Part shown: positions 21,139 through 32,886 of the stretch, piece by piece | Numbering within the stretch: the first letter of the stretch is position 1 | Layout: each line of letters opens with the position of its first letter | Notes under the pieces: generated by a model | The model's database searches: none | Told to the model about the DNA's origin: nothing | What the model saw: only the letters and a program-made list of their open reading frames with translations | Source: Earliella scabrosa | Lineage: Eukaryota > Basidiomycota > Agaricomycetes > Polyporales > Polyporaceae | Assembly: GCA_022605405.1 (NCBI GenBank) | Contig: JABYQQ010000016.1 | Location: forward strand, 1,240,001 to 1,304,000 | DNA: 64,000 nucleotides | Direction of reading: 5' to 3' | Position numbers and translations under genes: made by a program

Positions 21139-22800
21139 TTATGTACTATGATCAGGAGCATCCCAATCCCCCACTTCTGAGGCGACACTGCCCCATTTCT
21201 CTGCCAGTACATCCTTCCCCCACCTGCCTCCTGGTTCGGGATCTCCCCAACTCCACGTTCCGCCGAATGTCGTGTCGATTGCACCCCACCCGTCTTGCGA
21301 CGTCAAGGCTTCTGCTTGGTGAGTGCTCTCATCGTCCCTGATCACGATCCCCGCATCCTGCTCCCACAGCGTGTCGTTCCCCTCGTGCGTTTCAGCAGGG
21401 TCGTCCACCTCGTCAACGTCCGGCGGAGAGACCCACGCGCCCTTCTGGGACTCCGGCGGGATGAGGTGGTGGAGGGCAGGGTCGAGCTCTATCATCCACT
21501 CGTCGCCCGAGCTCGATCGTCCTAAGCTCAGCCCTTCATGGTCGCGTACCGCGCGGACGAGCCAATCGATCCACCCGCCGCACGCCAGCTCGACCTCGCG
21601 CTCGAACCACATCTCCGTCAGCGCGATCGCCGTCTCCCGGAAGAGCGCCATCTTCGACACCACTAGCTCGCCGACGTCCGCCAGAGGCTGCGGCTGGCGC
21701 GCTGCAGCGTGCGGCTCATGTTGGTGCGTGGCGAGCAGCGTGTGCGATTGCGTCGCCATGTCGCGGGCATCCACCACCACTTCATTCCACAACGCGGCCC
21801 TCCGCTCCGCCCACTCCGCGCGCTCGCGCCGCTTGAAGGCCGCGACCTGGCTCGCGAACCCAAGCGCCTCGTCGCGCCCCCACTCGTCCGTTTCCAGCGC
21901 CTTGCCGACCCCGCCGATCTCAAGCACGTCGTATCCCCACGCCTCCGCGACGCCAGCGCACCACTGCGCGAACTCGTCCACCGTCCACTCGAACTTGTGG
22001 TCGTGGTGGCGGAAGACCCGGTCCGTCCGCCCTGACGGGTCGCGCCAGCCGGAGCGCGCCTCGGGCGGGGCGTCGGGCGCGGTGAAGCGTGCGTTGAACG
22101 TGTACGACGGCGTGCTGACGAGGAGGATGCGCGGGTGGTACGCGCCGAGGATGACGGGTGCGAAGCGGGCGAGGACGGGCTCGGGGAGATGCTCGATGCT
22201 GTGGCGAACGCTGGTGGTCAGTCTCTGTGGCCCGACGTTTGGCACAAACACGCGCGGGAGGGATGTACACTCACACCTCGGTGGCTACGATGCACTCTAC
22301 GGCGACAAACGCCGGATTGAAATGCTCCAGGCCGCCTTGCCAGACGTTAACCTCGAGGGGCTCCCAGCGCGCAGGCGCCCTGTGCCACAGCGCAGTCGAG
22401 TCCGGTTCCTGAGGGCGAGGTGCCGTGATCTCTATCGTGCATGCGAGGTCGTCCTTGGATATGTCCAAGCCCGCAATCTTGATAGGGTGCAGGATGGCTT
22501 GGTGGAGTTCTGCGAGGACCTCAGCGTCCGCGGAGGCGCAATCGACCGGGAGGACATCTTGTGGTGGCGGCGCGAGCCACGGGGCAGGGTTACAGAGGCA
22601 CGACAGCAGCTCGCCTTCTGCGCAGCCAACATCGAGGACCTACACCCTGGTGAGATGCGTATATCCGTCTAGGATGCTCTGGGACGTACCTGGACTACGC
22701 CTTCGCGTCGCATGATGTCAAGTACCCATCCCCGACGCTGCAGGTACAACGCGGGCTGAAACGTTACCGGAAGCTCTTGCACAGGGCTCGTATCAGCCAT
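21139..22800 (-). CDS. HEN1: Small-RNA 2'-O-methyltransferase, HEN1 type
   Basis: Methylates the 3'-terminal ribose of small RNAs to protect them. It starts at 22800 (MADTSPVQELPVTFQPALYL then QRRGWVLDIM). The SAM-binding motif VLDVGCAEGELL is in exon 2, and the next motif is IAGLDISKDDL. Exon 2 joins exon 3 as ATEV/IEHLPEP, rebuilding the E-V-I-E-H metal site. ILLVSTPSYTFNARF and FRHHDHKFEWTVDEFAQW follow; the H-D-H-K-F-E-W block is a family hallmark. The second half is a long acidic extension rich in Trp-Gly pairs (GWGAID, TWSWGD, RWGKD, KWGS), ending at 21139. Total length is about 510 residues. The paired motifs make the call strong; the tail's role is unknown. It implies an active small-RNA pathway. 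Confidence 0.88.
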
Positions 22801-23150
22801 CGTGGTTTATGGAGAGCAGTGACAAGCACTCGCTTGCCTGGCAAGTGCCAGGCTGGCCACATGTATAAAGCGGCATGGTGAGAAAGGGATGCGTGCTGGC
22901 TAAAGGAGTGCGACCCTTTCAGGGCCGACTCGGGCGCTCAGAGAGGCGTCGTTCATTCTGCCGCAGCACACCTCTCAGCATGACAGTCATGAAGGCGCGA
23001 GGTTGATGATTGCAGTAGAGTATCAGATGGTAAGAGCTATCGACACAGTAGAGGTACATAGACAGCATCGTAGGATAACTTTTGGTGAGGTCATGAAACG
23101 ATACATCATCAATGGCGCTCTCGAATATGGTTGCGCGACGCATTGCCCGT
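22801..23150. other. Short intergenic, HEN1 promoter side
   Basis: 350 bases holding the HEN1 5' flank and the 3' flank of the P0 gene. Nothing else was recognised. Confidence 0.45.
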
Positions 23151-24375
23151 CTAGTCGAATAGACCAAAGCCCTAAAGAGAAAGGTGAGCACATGATAATG
23201 ACGAGAAGAATGACGTTGCAATGTACCATGTCATCATCGGACTCCTCCTTCTCCTCCTCGACAGGCGCGGCCTCCGCAGCGGGAGCAGCCTCGGCAGCGG
23301 CAGTGGGAGCAGCGGCGACAACGAACGCATCGGGGTTAGCAAGGTATTCCTTGGCCTAGAGAACGAGGTGTTAGCGTCGTGCGTCGAAAGCAAGCATAGC
23401 AGCTCATTAGAAGCCTCAGACAATAAGCGGATTAGGAAAATAACAGCATGCGTCCGAGGGACTCTCAGCATTTTCAGTGTTGTGAATAGTCATAGGCATC
23501 GACGAAGGTCAGACAGCGAGGATGCACATACCTTCTCGGCACCCTCGAACGAGTACTCAGTGGCAAGGGCGACGGCAATGAGGTTCTTGTAGGAATTGAC
23601 CAGGGAGTGCATTACCGAGACGATGGTCGGGTAGTTGAGCGCAAGGGAGATGGCAGCAATGGTGGTGATACCGGAAGCGAAGCGATCCAAGAGCTCCGAG
23701 TCCGTGACGTCGAGAACAGCCGGCGAGAAGATGTTGCCCTGATCGAAGATCTGGACGACCGACATACCGTACGTGAACGGCGAAATGTTCAACATGTTCA
23801 AGAGAGTCGCTTCAGAGGGACCGACACGGGTACCAGCGGTGACGACCTGGACGTCGGACACGATTTCAATCGTACCACGAGAGATCTTGGTGGGGATACC
23901 GAGAGCCTGGAAGAAGGAGGTCTTGCCGGGCTCCATACCGGTATTACCGGCAGGAATGGTGACATCCTTGGGCGCAAGAGCACCGGCACGGGCGGGAGCA
24001 GCAACCTTGTTCGCGGTGATGATATCACGGACCTCCTTGAGATCACCGGACGTGAAGACGAAACCAATGTTGCCCTTGACGTGGGGGAGCAGACGCTCGA
24101 ACTGGGGGTACTCCGTGAGGATGGAACGGAGGGCACGGCGGACCATCGTGTTCTTGCCCATGACAACAACACCCTTGCCGCGGAGGGCGACACGGATCTG
24201 GTGCATCTGGTTGGAACCGACGTTGTCGACATTGACGACGAAGATGGAAGCTACGCAGAATCGTTGCTTGAGGGATAGCATATCAGAGGAAACTCGTTCA
24301 CCACTCACGATACTTGGCCACAAGCTCCTTGAGCTTCTGGAAGTATAGTTCCTTCTGCGCACGGGTGGCACCCAT
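23151..24375 (-). CDS. RPP0: Large-subunit ribosomal stalk protein P0 (uL10)
   Basis: The core of the ribosomal stalk that recruits translation GTPases. Four exons: 24309-24375 ([20 protein letters not shown]), 23532-24250, 23227-23355 and 23151-23171. Exon 2 begins [19 protein letters not shown] after a split codon. It carries [46 protein letters not shown] and LALNYPTI. Exon 3 has the alanine-rich hinge and [11 protein letters not shown]. Exon 4 is only 21 bases and encodes the universal tail GFGLFD plus stop; without it the reading would run on into intron sequence. The intron at 23356-23531 is 176 bases, long for this genome. Identity is essentially certain. Confidence 0.96.
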
Positions 24376-25063
24376 TGTGATGGTCTAGTCCTGCAAATGA
24401 CGCGTTCAGACGCGTCGCAATTCACGAGTGAATTCGTGCTCACTTGAGTTTTGAGTGCTTGGACGAGGTGGATGATCAGTGCCTCCCTATTGACCTCTGC
24501 AGAGATACGCTGAGCATGAAGAGGTGAATGCAAGCGAAAGGCGAGCCCACCTGTTGTGCCAAAGGATTTTTCAAGGCAACTGGTCAGAAGTACAGCGATT
24601 GAGGATCTCGGACTTGGCGTACGAGGCACTCTGTCATGGCCGAGGCGAGTGGCGTGCAGTTACGGAGATAGGGTTTGATGAGATGCGGCATGTTCCGGAG
24701 TCTAGGAAAGGCAAGCATTGCGAGCTGGGCCAGAGTCTAGTTGAGCGCGTTCACGCGTGCGCGTCACGTCACCGTGTCCTTGTCGTCGGACAACTTAGAA
24801 ATCGTGGACGGACTGGTCGTAGACTGCGCCGGTGCTCGCTCTCGTTTCTCCCTCGTCCACGTCGCCGTCCTGTTCTCGTTGCTGGCCGACCCGCGGCTCT
24901 TGTCTTGGGCGGTGCGCTCGCGCTCGTAGGTCTCAAGACCCTGACGGCTCACCACGTATGCAATGGAATGTTGCGATGGGTGCAGACCGTCCGAATCGTG
25001 GGCGGCTGCGAATCTGTCTGGGGACGACTGGAGTGAGTCGAGCCTCTTCTCAATCATTGTAGG
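24376..25063. other. Divergent promoter, RPP0 and 25 kb gene
   Basis: About 0.7 kb between a leftward ribosomal protein gene and a rightward gene. A plus-strand open frame at 24524-25036 has no family resemblance and probably reflects base composition. It likely serves both genes as a shared promoter region. Confidence 0.45.
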
Positions 25064-28000
25064 ATGCTGACGGTTCTCCGCGAAAGGCCATACTCCCGCC
25101 CCGCGTCCTCGGTGCCTCGGCACCCCTTGCAGGTCTCACAGAATGACATCTTGGGACCGCGTGGATGTGCATCGCGCTCCCAAATTGCAGCCACCCTTCT
25201 CGTAGCAACCTACTCCACTTCGTCCGCACCTACCCTCAACGCGACCAAGTCACACAATATCCTCGTGCATTCGGAGGATGATGCCGCCGTATCTACGGAA
25301 AGCTCTGGGGACGATCACCCTGTTGAATTCATAGCGACCTTTGAACACCCTCATGTCCGCTCCATGGCACGACTACGCGCCCTCCTATCCCGACAGGACG
25401 CTCCGCCTTCCTTGACGGTTCGCGATATCCGGCACCGTTACGCCCTCTGGAAATCCTCTGCCGTTTTGAACGACCTTCGTTCCGATGACATGAGCTCTCT
25501 CATTCGTCTACTCGGCACTCTCTCCGTATCCGAATACGGGAAGCCCCCACACATACCACACTCTCACCCTCATGCTCTTCACATGCCCAAGACAAACTTC
25601 GCCCCGCACTGGGAGTTCATAGAGCGGATTGGTCACGACAAGCGTTGGCTGCGATATCCCCTGCTACCTTCCGATCATTACTGGCTCATGCGCGCTGCAC
25701 TTGCCCGCTATACGGCCCAGACCGGTGAGACAGTTCCGAACTGGTACATGTTCAGAAAATTGAGGTCTTGATACAGATCGTACGAATGCTGAGCAGATTC
25801 TCAACCGAGCCAGGCGGCACTTCCATGCCCTCTGCGGCAAGACTACGAACGCTGATGTCTATTTGCCCTACTTTCACGCCCTCCTGATTGCCCCCACGAC
25901 AAGTACCGTCGACGAACTCATCGCATGCTTCGCGCGCCTACTAATGGAAGGGGTTCATGTCGATGTTCACACAGTGGAGACGTTCTTTCGCGCTCTTCTC
26001 CACCCAGCCTCTGGAATTTCGGCGACGTCGAGAGAGTTGTTTCTCCGCGCCCTGGCTCGAGGTCTGCAGTCTCATACCGATGCCTCCGAACGGCGGTCCG
26101 GCCATATCAAGCTTCAACAGCATCGTGACGTGCAGACTCTAGTGGTTGCACTGGATAACGCAGTCTTCGGTGGTTCGCGCGTCGTAAGCCACGCAGATGG
26201 CACCGCACTGGACCATCGCATATCTCAGTGGAGCACCGAGGTGGCGAGACGGGTTTTCGCCATCGCCCCCGACTCGATCGATACGGTGAACCTCCGATGG
26301 AACTGCCTGGTTCTACTTGCCCTAGCCCGCATGCGTTCCGCGTCAGGCAAAGGTCATAGCGTGGCACCGTCGAGGGATCCGGTTCAACAAGCCGCAATCG
26401 TCGAATGGCAGACTGTATGCATACTGACGAGCATGGATACCTTGGTGTCCTCAAGCGAGTTTACCGCGCAATCCATTGACAAGACTGTATTGCATGGTCT
26501 TTCCCAGGTCGTGCGCAGAGTATGGAGGGATTGGACCACACTCAGCTCATCCGTCTCCCCTCCGCGACCTCCCCTCGTGAAACGTATCATCTCCGCATCC
26601 TTCTTCAAGATTGCAGGTTTACTCAAGGATAGAGCTCTGGTCGACGCCTGTCGCGAGTTCTGTATCGAGGAGGAGCTCTGGTCCTTTCGCGAATCCGCTC
26701 CGGCGACGGCGGAGGGTTTACACTCGTTGGCCGTGGAACAGCTGCATGCCTCGTTGACGTGCGGGATCTTCTTCGAACGCGCCCTCGTAGACCTCATGAT
26801 GTACACGACTAGCATGAGTATGCTACGAGGACCGGTCGACGCTTCCATCACACGCCTTTCCCGCGTCGACCCGGAGCAAGCTCTGGAGCTGATCACTTTG
26901 GCAACCTCCCGGGGCGTCGTACCAACCGCGGAAGTCGTCGCGGCTGTTGGGGCCACGTTAGCGGAGCGCGGCATCAGCAACTACCTGGATCGATTCCTCA
27001 CCAATGCCCGTCTTTCACCCGACCTCCGGGTCAAGGTTGCGTTGGCTCACCTGCAGATGTACCTTCGCTACGGTCGCCGGTTCATGGACCCCGATCAACT
27101 TGTGGCTGTAGCGGATGAGCTCTTTGCCCTCGCCGCTACGCTAGAGGAGCCCAAAGCACTTTTTGTGAATCTACGGTCTTCTCTGCTACTTCTCATACGA
27201 CACCAACGGGCCGCTCAAGCCGTTCGTCTTGTCGAGGACCTCCCGTCGCGGTATCCGACTGCGTTCCCCGAAGCATTCTACACCCGCCTCTTATACGCGT
27301 TGCTGCAACACAGACAGTTCCGTTTGGCGTTGCGTACGCTCATGCGCTGTCTCCCTTTGTACCCCGAGATGGCTCAACGCTGGACCCCCCTCGTATTGTC
27401 CAGGTGCATCCGCGCAGGAGCGAGGAGGCTTGTGTCCAAACTGTCCAGACGCACCGGAACTCGACATCCCATGGAAGCCTACCGCGCCGTCCCAGCTCGG
27501 AGACGCGTCCTCGAGCTCCTCCACGGGCTCAACCCCCAACCGGGCGCAAGCCCTTACGCCACCGATCCGCACCAGTGGCGGCACACGGTGCACATGCTCG
27601 TCCGCGCGCAGCGTCTCCACACCGCGGAGCGGTTCTTCCAAGCCGTACACGCGCGCGCCCCCGCCCGCGTGCGCACCTCGCTGGGGAACGCGATCCTGCA
27701 CGGGTACCTCCTGCGGCGCCGGACGTCTAACCGGCAGCGGCTGCGACGCGTCATGGACGCGTACGGGCTGTTCAGGCGCGAATACCGCTTCGCGCCGGAC
27801 CACGTCACGGTGAACATCCTCCTCAAGGCGCACCTGCGCTCGGTGGCGGACGTCGACGGGCCCTGTGCGCGCCGGCTCTTCGACGTGCTCGTGCGGAGCG
27901 GGTACCCGACTGGCGTCGTCGCTACGGGAGATGATGGCGGACGTCCGCCGTTTGGGACGAAGTCGGGGCCGGTGGGCAGTGTCGTGCTTGGACAGCTGGA

Positions 28001-28190
28001 GATTCCGCGCGTGAACAGGCCGCTGGAGTTCAGGCGGCACGTCCAGCCGCTGTACAAGATGTTCGTGAAGGCGTTCTACGACAGGCGGGATGTTGTTGCG
28101 GCGAGGAAGGTCGTGGGGATCTTGAAGGTGTTGGAATCTCAGATTGCGAGCGGAGTGCGAGCGTCGACCGGGCGCGCGGATAGAGAGTAG
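25064..28190 (+). CDS. Large PPR-like helical-repeat protein, probably mitochondrial
   Basis: A protein of about 1,030 residues in two exons (25064-25734 and 25777-28190). They join in frame as ...ARYTAQTG/DRTNAEQILNRARRHF. The N-terminus is basic and Ser/Arg-rich without acids (MLTVLRERPYSRPASSVPRH), like a mitochondrial import signal. The body is a run of amphipathic helix pairs: VDELIACFARLLMEGVHVDV, then HTVETFFRALLHP, then QAVRLVEDLPSRYPTAFPEA, then FAPDHVTVNILLKAHLRS. These look like pentatricopeptide-type units. Fungal PPR proteins act in mitochondrial RNA processing or translation. I infer that role without a clear ortholog. The C-terminal half is very GC-rich and gives long false frames on the other strand. 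Confidence 0.75.
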
Positions 28191-28594
28191 AGGTAGTGGG
28201 AAGAGGGAGTGAGGGAGTAGAAGCATCTATGGGGTACTATGGTTGTCTTGTATACTGGGTTGGCCTTTCGATCGACTGTACAGACTCGTACTGTGGCCAT
28301 GGAATGCGCCCTGGGCGATGCTGTCCCCTCCTGCGCAATAATCATGGAGCGTAGTGCCAGAGATGCAACACTCGCACAATGTTCGTTGTCAGGTACGTAG
28401 AGCTATCGCTCGAGTCCATTTCCAGTATCTACGAATACATCCATCCACCGATACAAGCAGATACCGCACGGCCTGCTCGCAGCTCAATACAGTCTGCAAA
28501 ATATGAATAAGAATTATACAACAGGTGAACGTCCGAGCGCACAACCAACATCCACAAACCACCGTGCAATGCACAAGACACGAGCGGGTGGAGA
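28191..28594. other. Convergent intergenic
   Basis: Short gap between two genes that run toward each other. It holds 3' flanks only; nothing else was recognised. Confidence 0.45.
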
Positions 28595-31255
28595 TCAATC
28601 CTCGAATCCCAACTCATGATCCCGCTTCGCTCTCCTGAGCTGGGCACGCTCCTCCTCCGACATCGCGTACCAGCCCTCGACGCTGTCCTCGAGCTCCATC
28701 TCCCACTTCTCCTCGAGCTCGAGCATCTTCTTCGTCTTCGGCTTCGGCGGCGCCTTGGGTGGGGGAGGGGGAGGGGTCCGCCTGTTCGGGTGCAATGGCG
28801 CGATGCGCCGCAGGGCACTCTTGGACGCTTTCGCAAGCGGCGAGTACGTCGGACGAGAAGTCGCGGGGAAGGGCGAGCCGGGTTGCAAAGAGGCCCGTCG
28901 GATGAGCTCGGACATGGGGGTCGACTTGTTCTTCGAGCCAATGGTGTATGCCCGGTTGGCCTGCGCGAAGCTCGGACGCGGTGGTATGGGGGTCACTGCT
29001 GGCTTTGGCGGGACAAACGCCGAAGTAGCAGGTGTGGAGGGCGTCTTAGGAACATTGTTCTCCTATGTATCGCGGTTGAGCGAGGCTCGATAGAATGACC
29101 CTGGTAGCATGGGGAACTCACCTTCGAGCTTTGCTCGCCTCCGGTGGACTTGCGCCCGCCTTTCTTCTGCGGCGCGGGCGCGGGCGAGTGGAGGTCGTCG
29201 GTGACGCTATTGGTCGAAACGTCGGCTGCGTGCGCGCCATCGTCGTCTTCATCGTCGGAGACCACGACTGCCCGCTGTTTGCCTTTAGCCTTCTTTGAGG
29301 ACGGCTTATCCGACGAGTCCTTGGCGGGACTCGTCACGTCGTCCTCATTTGCAGGAGGAGCATCCTTCTCCTTGGGCTTAGGAGAGGGGACAGGGACAGG
29401 CGGAGGTGGCATCGCTTCCCTGTCCTTGTCCTTAGTTTGTTCCGTCTCCTCGTCTGGAACCTCGATGGTCTCCTTGCTCGTCGGCACCTTGGCCTTTGTG
29501 CCAGCCTTCCGTCTTGCGGCCTTCTCCTTAGGCTGCTTCTCCTTCGCAGGAGCTTTCTTCGCAGCCTTCTTAGCCTTGGACTTCGACTTCGACGCACCGT
29601 CACCACCCCATTCTTCCTCGTCCTCCTCGTCCACTCGAGCCTTCTTCCTGCTCTTCGACGGCTTCTCTACTGGCTCGCCACCCCACTCCTCCTCGTCCTC
29701 GGCTGGACGCTTCCGCCGTGCGGATGGCTTGGTCTTCGCCGGAGGAGGTGGCTGCGTCTCGGGCACAACACTGGGCGACGGGACTGGAGCTGGGGATGGA
29801 GCGACTGGGTCCTTGTCCTTCTGCGGCGCTCTACGCGAGTTGACCGACTTCATGCCGTTGACACCGGCCATGATGCTGTCCTCATCCGCCCCGAGATCGG
29901 AGTCCTCCCCATTCGCTACGGAGACGGGTTGTGGCCGCTTTCGCTTGCGAGGCATGGGTGGCGGTGGCGACGAGAACGGTGAGTCTTGCCTCTGCGCTCG
30001 CGCTGCTCCATGGGCACCAGCATCTTGCGACGACCGTGGTGCCGACCGTGCGGACGAGGACTCCGAGGTAGATGGCGGCGGCGGCGGATCAGAGGGTGGC
30101 AGTTGGGAGCTATGGTGCTGAATGTGAGGTGGAAGAGGTGGGATGGGGAAGTCGGAGGTGGGAACTGGAATGGTGTTAACATCGGACTCGAATCCAGACT
30201 CGTGAATATGCGCCGTCTTCGCGCGCTTCGATGGGGATGGCTTCGAGGGATCCCTCGCTTTCGACTTCCCCTTGTCTTTCGCCTGGCCCTTCTCTGAAGC
30301 AGCCTGCTTCGACGCCGCGGGTTTCTTCGTTTTCGCTTTCGCTTTGGACTTGGACGAAGATGGAAGAAAGTCGAGTTCGTCACCTGAGGAGGACAGCTCG
30401 ATGACATCGTCCGGGGTGATGGTCTGCTTGCCCTTCTGGGATCGCGCGCGCGAACGCAACTTCGCCCGTTCAGCTATGTCCATCATTCCGACCTCGACCA
30501 ACTCCACCCCGCTGTCAGAAATTTGCTGAGTTCCAGAGTCCGTGGCGAGTGCAGTAGTCGCGGTGGGAGGAAAAGATCGAGACGATGAGGCAGGAACGGG
30601 TTGTGCTGGTGGAAGCGGTGGTGGCATGGAGTGCAAGTATGGGAAAGGCGTGCCCCCCGAGGAAGGAGCAACACTTGAGGAGGGACCTGTCGAGATGGAT
30701 GACTCAGCTTCAGCGGGATCCTTCCGCTTGACCACCGGTCGAGGACGAGGCTTCTTCTTGACGGGCTCTGAAGTCGACGTCAACGTAGAGATTGAGCTCT
30801 CAGCCTGTATGCCTGAGCCCGCATTCGGAAGGGCACTCGAACCAAACGAAGAGATGTCGGAGACCACAGAACGGTTCGCAGTGAAGTTTGCGGATTGAAT
30901 GGCAGAGACTGCGGTGGATGCATTTGTTTGATTCGCATACATGAGCATACAGAAGGCTGGACTCCTCTTACCTGTAGTGTTCGGCTGGTTCTTGGGGAAA
31001 TGGTTTGAGGCTGTTGGCCGATCGGTGAAGTTGGCCGATTGGATAGTTGAGACTGTAGAGTGATCGCATCATATCTATTACAGCAGCTCACCAATGCTCA
31101 CCTGTCTCATTCTCCAGCCTCTTAGGCATTGGTAGGGGAGGAGGAGGGGGCAGACCCGGAGCAGGATTACGCACACGGGGTCGTGGGTCGAGTGCCATGG
31201 AGTCTTCTCCCTCGCTATCCTCAACGTAGCTATCCAAATGGCCTCCCAAAGCCAT
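28595..31255 (-). CDS. Long disordered Lys/Pro/Ser-rich protein, probably nuclear
   Basis: The chosen start at 31255 (MALGGHLDSYVEDSEGEDSM) is upstream of a second ATG at 31198. Several short first exons are followed by a 1.9 kb exon and a last exon ending YAMSEEERAQLRRAKRDHEL at 28595. The total is about 800 residues. Almost all is low-complexity: Pro runs, Ser runs, and KSKAKAKTKK- or KKAAKKAPAKEK-type lysine tracts that could be nuclear signals. EEEWGG occurs twice between acidic stretches. Two neighbouring exons encode a duplicated motif (VSTIQSANFT and VSAIQSANFT). The C-terminus (MLELEEKWEMELEDSVEGWY) is more ordered and helical. No known domain is recognised; chromatin binding is only a guess. 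Confidence 0.65.
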
Positions 31256-31563
31256 TACTGGCGCTTCTGTGTGTTGCCGAGAATGAGCAGAAGAAAGTAG
31301 CAGAGGGCAAAGCGATGGTCAGAGGCAGGAAGCGATCGAGACTAAGCGCGCACGCGTGTGTCCGTGTTTACACGCAACACGTGTCTCGCGTCCGCTCTCC
31401 CACGTGATCGCGTCTATGACATCGCGGGGCGGACGCGGCGGCATTTGAGCGCGGCTGGCAGGCCCGGAAGCGACAGGTGTCTGTCACCCCGCCTTCGCTC
31501 GCACCTCGCCCGCATCGTCCTTGACTCCTTACTTCTCCCATCCTCCATCTCCGCCGCCTCATC

Positions 31564-32519
31564 ATGACTAGCGCTACCTTCCCCTTCGCCCAGCTTCCTC
31601 ACATCGAGTCAACCCCGAGACGGGTCCGTGTCCTCTTCGGCGGCGAGTACATCGTCGACACCACCGATGCACTCCTCGTGTAAGTCATGCCGAGTCCGCA
31701 CATACCACTGCTGAGAACCCTGACTCGTGCATACTAGCTGGCTGAAGCCAAACTATCCATACTACTTCTTCAAGGTCAAAGACGTGCCGCAGAAATACCT
31801 CGTGGACGCCTTCCAGTCCCAGAAGCACCACATCTACGACATCGTCGTCGGCAACCGCCGCGCGGAGGCGGCCGCTACCGTCTACCACGATGACGAGCTT
31901 GACGGGCTCATCCAGCTCGAGTTCAGTGAGATGGACGCATGGTTCGAGGAGGACGAGCAGATCTTTGTCCATCCCAAGGATCCTTACAAGGTACGTCACC
32001 TATGGAACCCTTCAGTCCCGATCGATGCTAACGGCACGCATGCAGCGCGTCGACGTCCTGCAGTCATCCAGGCACGTCCGCATCGAGGTGAACGGCGTCG
32101 AGGTGGCAAACACGACCCGTCCCCGTCTCCTATTCGAGACAAGCCTCCCGATCCGGTACTACATCCCCAAGCCCGACTGCAAGCTCGATCTGCTCACGCC
32201 CTCTGCAACGACTACGCAGTGCCCATACAAGGTTCGATCGTCTGGCCGCTGGCGTTGTCAGCATGTCGTAAAGTATTTTGTGGCTGACACAAACTCTGTC
32301 TAGGGCGTCGCGAGCTACTACCATGTCAGCCTTCCTTCGGGCGAGACGTTGGAGGATATCGTCTGGTGGTACCGCACTCCGCAACTCGAATGTGCCGAGA
32401 TCAAGGGCTGCGTCGCCTTTTACAACGAGAAGGTCGACATTTACGTCGACGACATCCTGCAGCCTCGCCCGGAGAGCCCCAGGGCGAGCAAACGCGCGAG
32501 CGCCATCGTACCAGTCTAA
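31564..32519 (+). CDS. DUF427 domain protein, two domains
   Basis: Four exons: 31564-31679, 31738-31990, 32046-32231 and 32304-32519. It starts MTSATFPFAQLPHIESTPRR. The first half carries RRVRVLFGGEYIVDTTDALL, VWLKPNYPYYFFKVKDVPQK and YDIVVGNRRAEAAATVYHDD. The second half repeats the layout: SSRHVRIEVNGVEVANTTRP, FETSLPIRYYIPKPDCKLDL, then VASYYHVSLPSGETLEDIVW and IKGCVAFYNEKVDIYVDD. This is the DUF427 fold in tandem, common in fungi and bacteria. Its biochemical role is not settled. All splice joins are in frame. The short tail ends in ASAIVPV. About 256 residues. Confidence 0.88.
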
Positions 32520-32886
32520 GCAGCCTTGCCCAAACCCGGGGGCAAGGAGATGAGGAGGCGAATGACGCGAGGCTTTGTAAGATAGCACCATTCGGACGCG
32601 CATAGGACACTCTAGTCAGCTTTCGTGTAGATCGTACTGCTTTCGATGCTTCGCTTGGATCCGCATTATTTCTGATATCATCATCGTGCACATGGACTAT
32701 CGTAGACACACAAACACATACACATCCGCATCCCGCATCTCTATATGCTTCTTCTTAATGATCATCCGACTGTATGCAGAGAGAACTAGGATAGCAATAC
32801 ATGACAATAGCAATACGATTCGCGAGTCGGTGGAGCGAGTAGGATAATGTGCGAGCGACAAGTCATGGCTGCAAGGTCCTGAGTGG
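32520..32886. other. Convergent intergenic
   Basis: Gap between the ends of the DUF427 gene and the VPS51 gene. No gene or repeat was recognised. Confidence 0.45.

Noticed and set aside
21323..22672. 449-codon open frame on the plus strand
   Set aside because: It lies wholly antisense to HEN1, whose motifs are unmistakable. The translation is Ser/Arg-rich noise caused by GC-rich third positions.
23356..23531. Possible intronic snoRNA in RPP0
   Set aside because: The intron is long and has several CTGA motifs, but no good box C (RTGATGA) is placed to pair with them.
24524..25036. 170-codon open frame upstream of the PPR-like gene
   Set aside because: It lies in the divergent promoter region, shows no domain and ends just before the real start.
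27291..28226. 311-codon open frame on the minus strand
   Set aside because: Antisense to the GC-rich end of the PPR-like gene, with no domain features.
29144..30121. 325-codon open frame on the plus strand
   Set aside because: Antisense to the disordered Lys/Pro-rich protein. Its Phe/Ser/Gly runs are the reverse of Lys/Glu/Pro codons.
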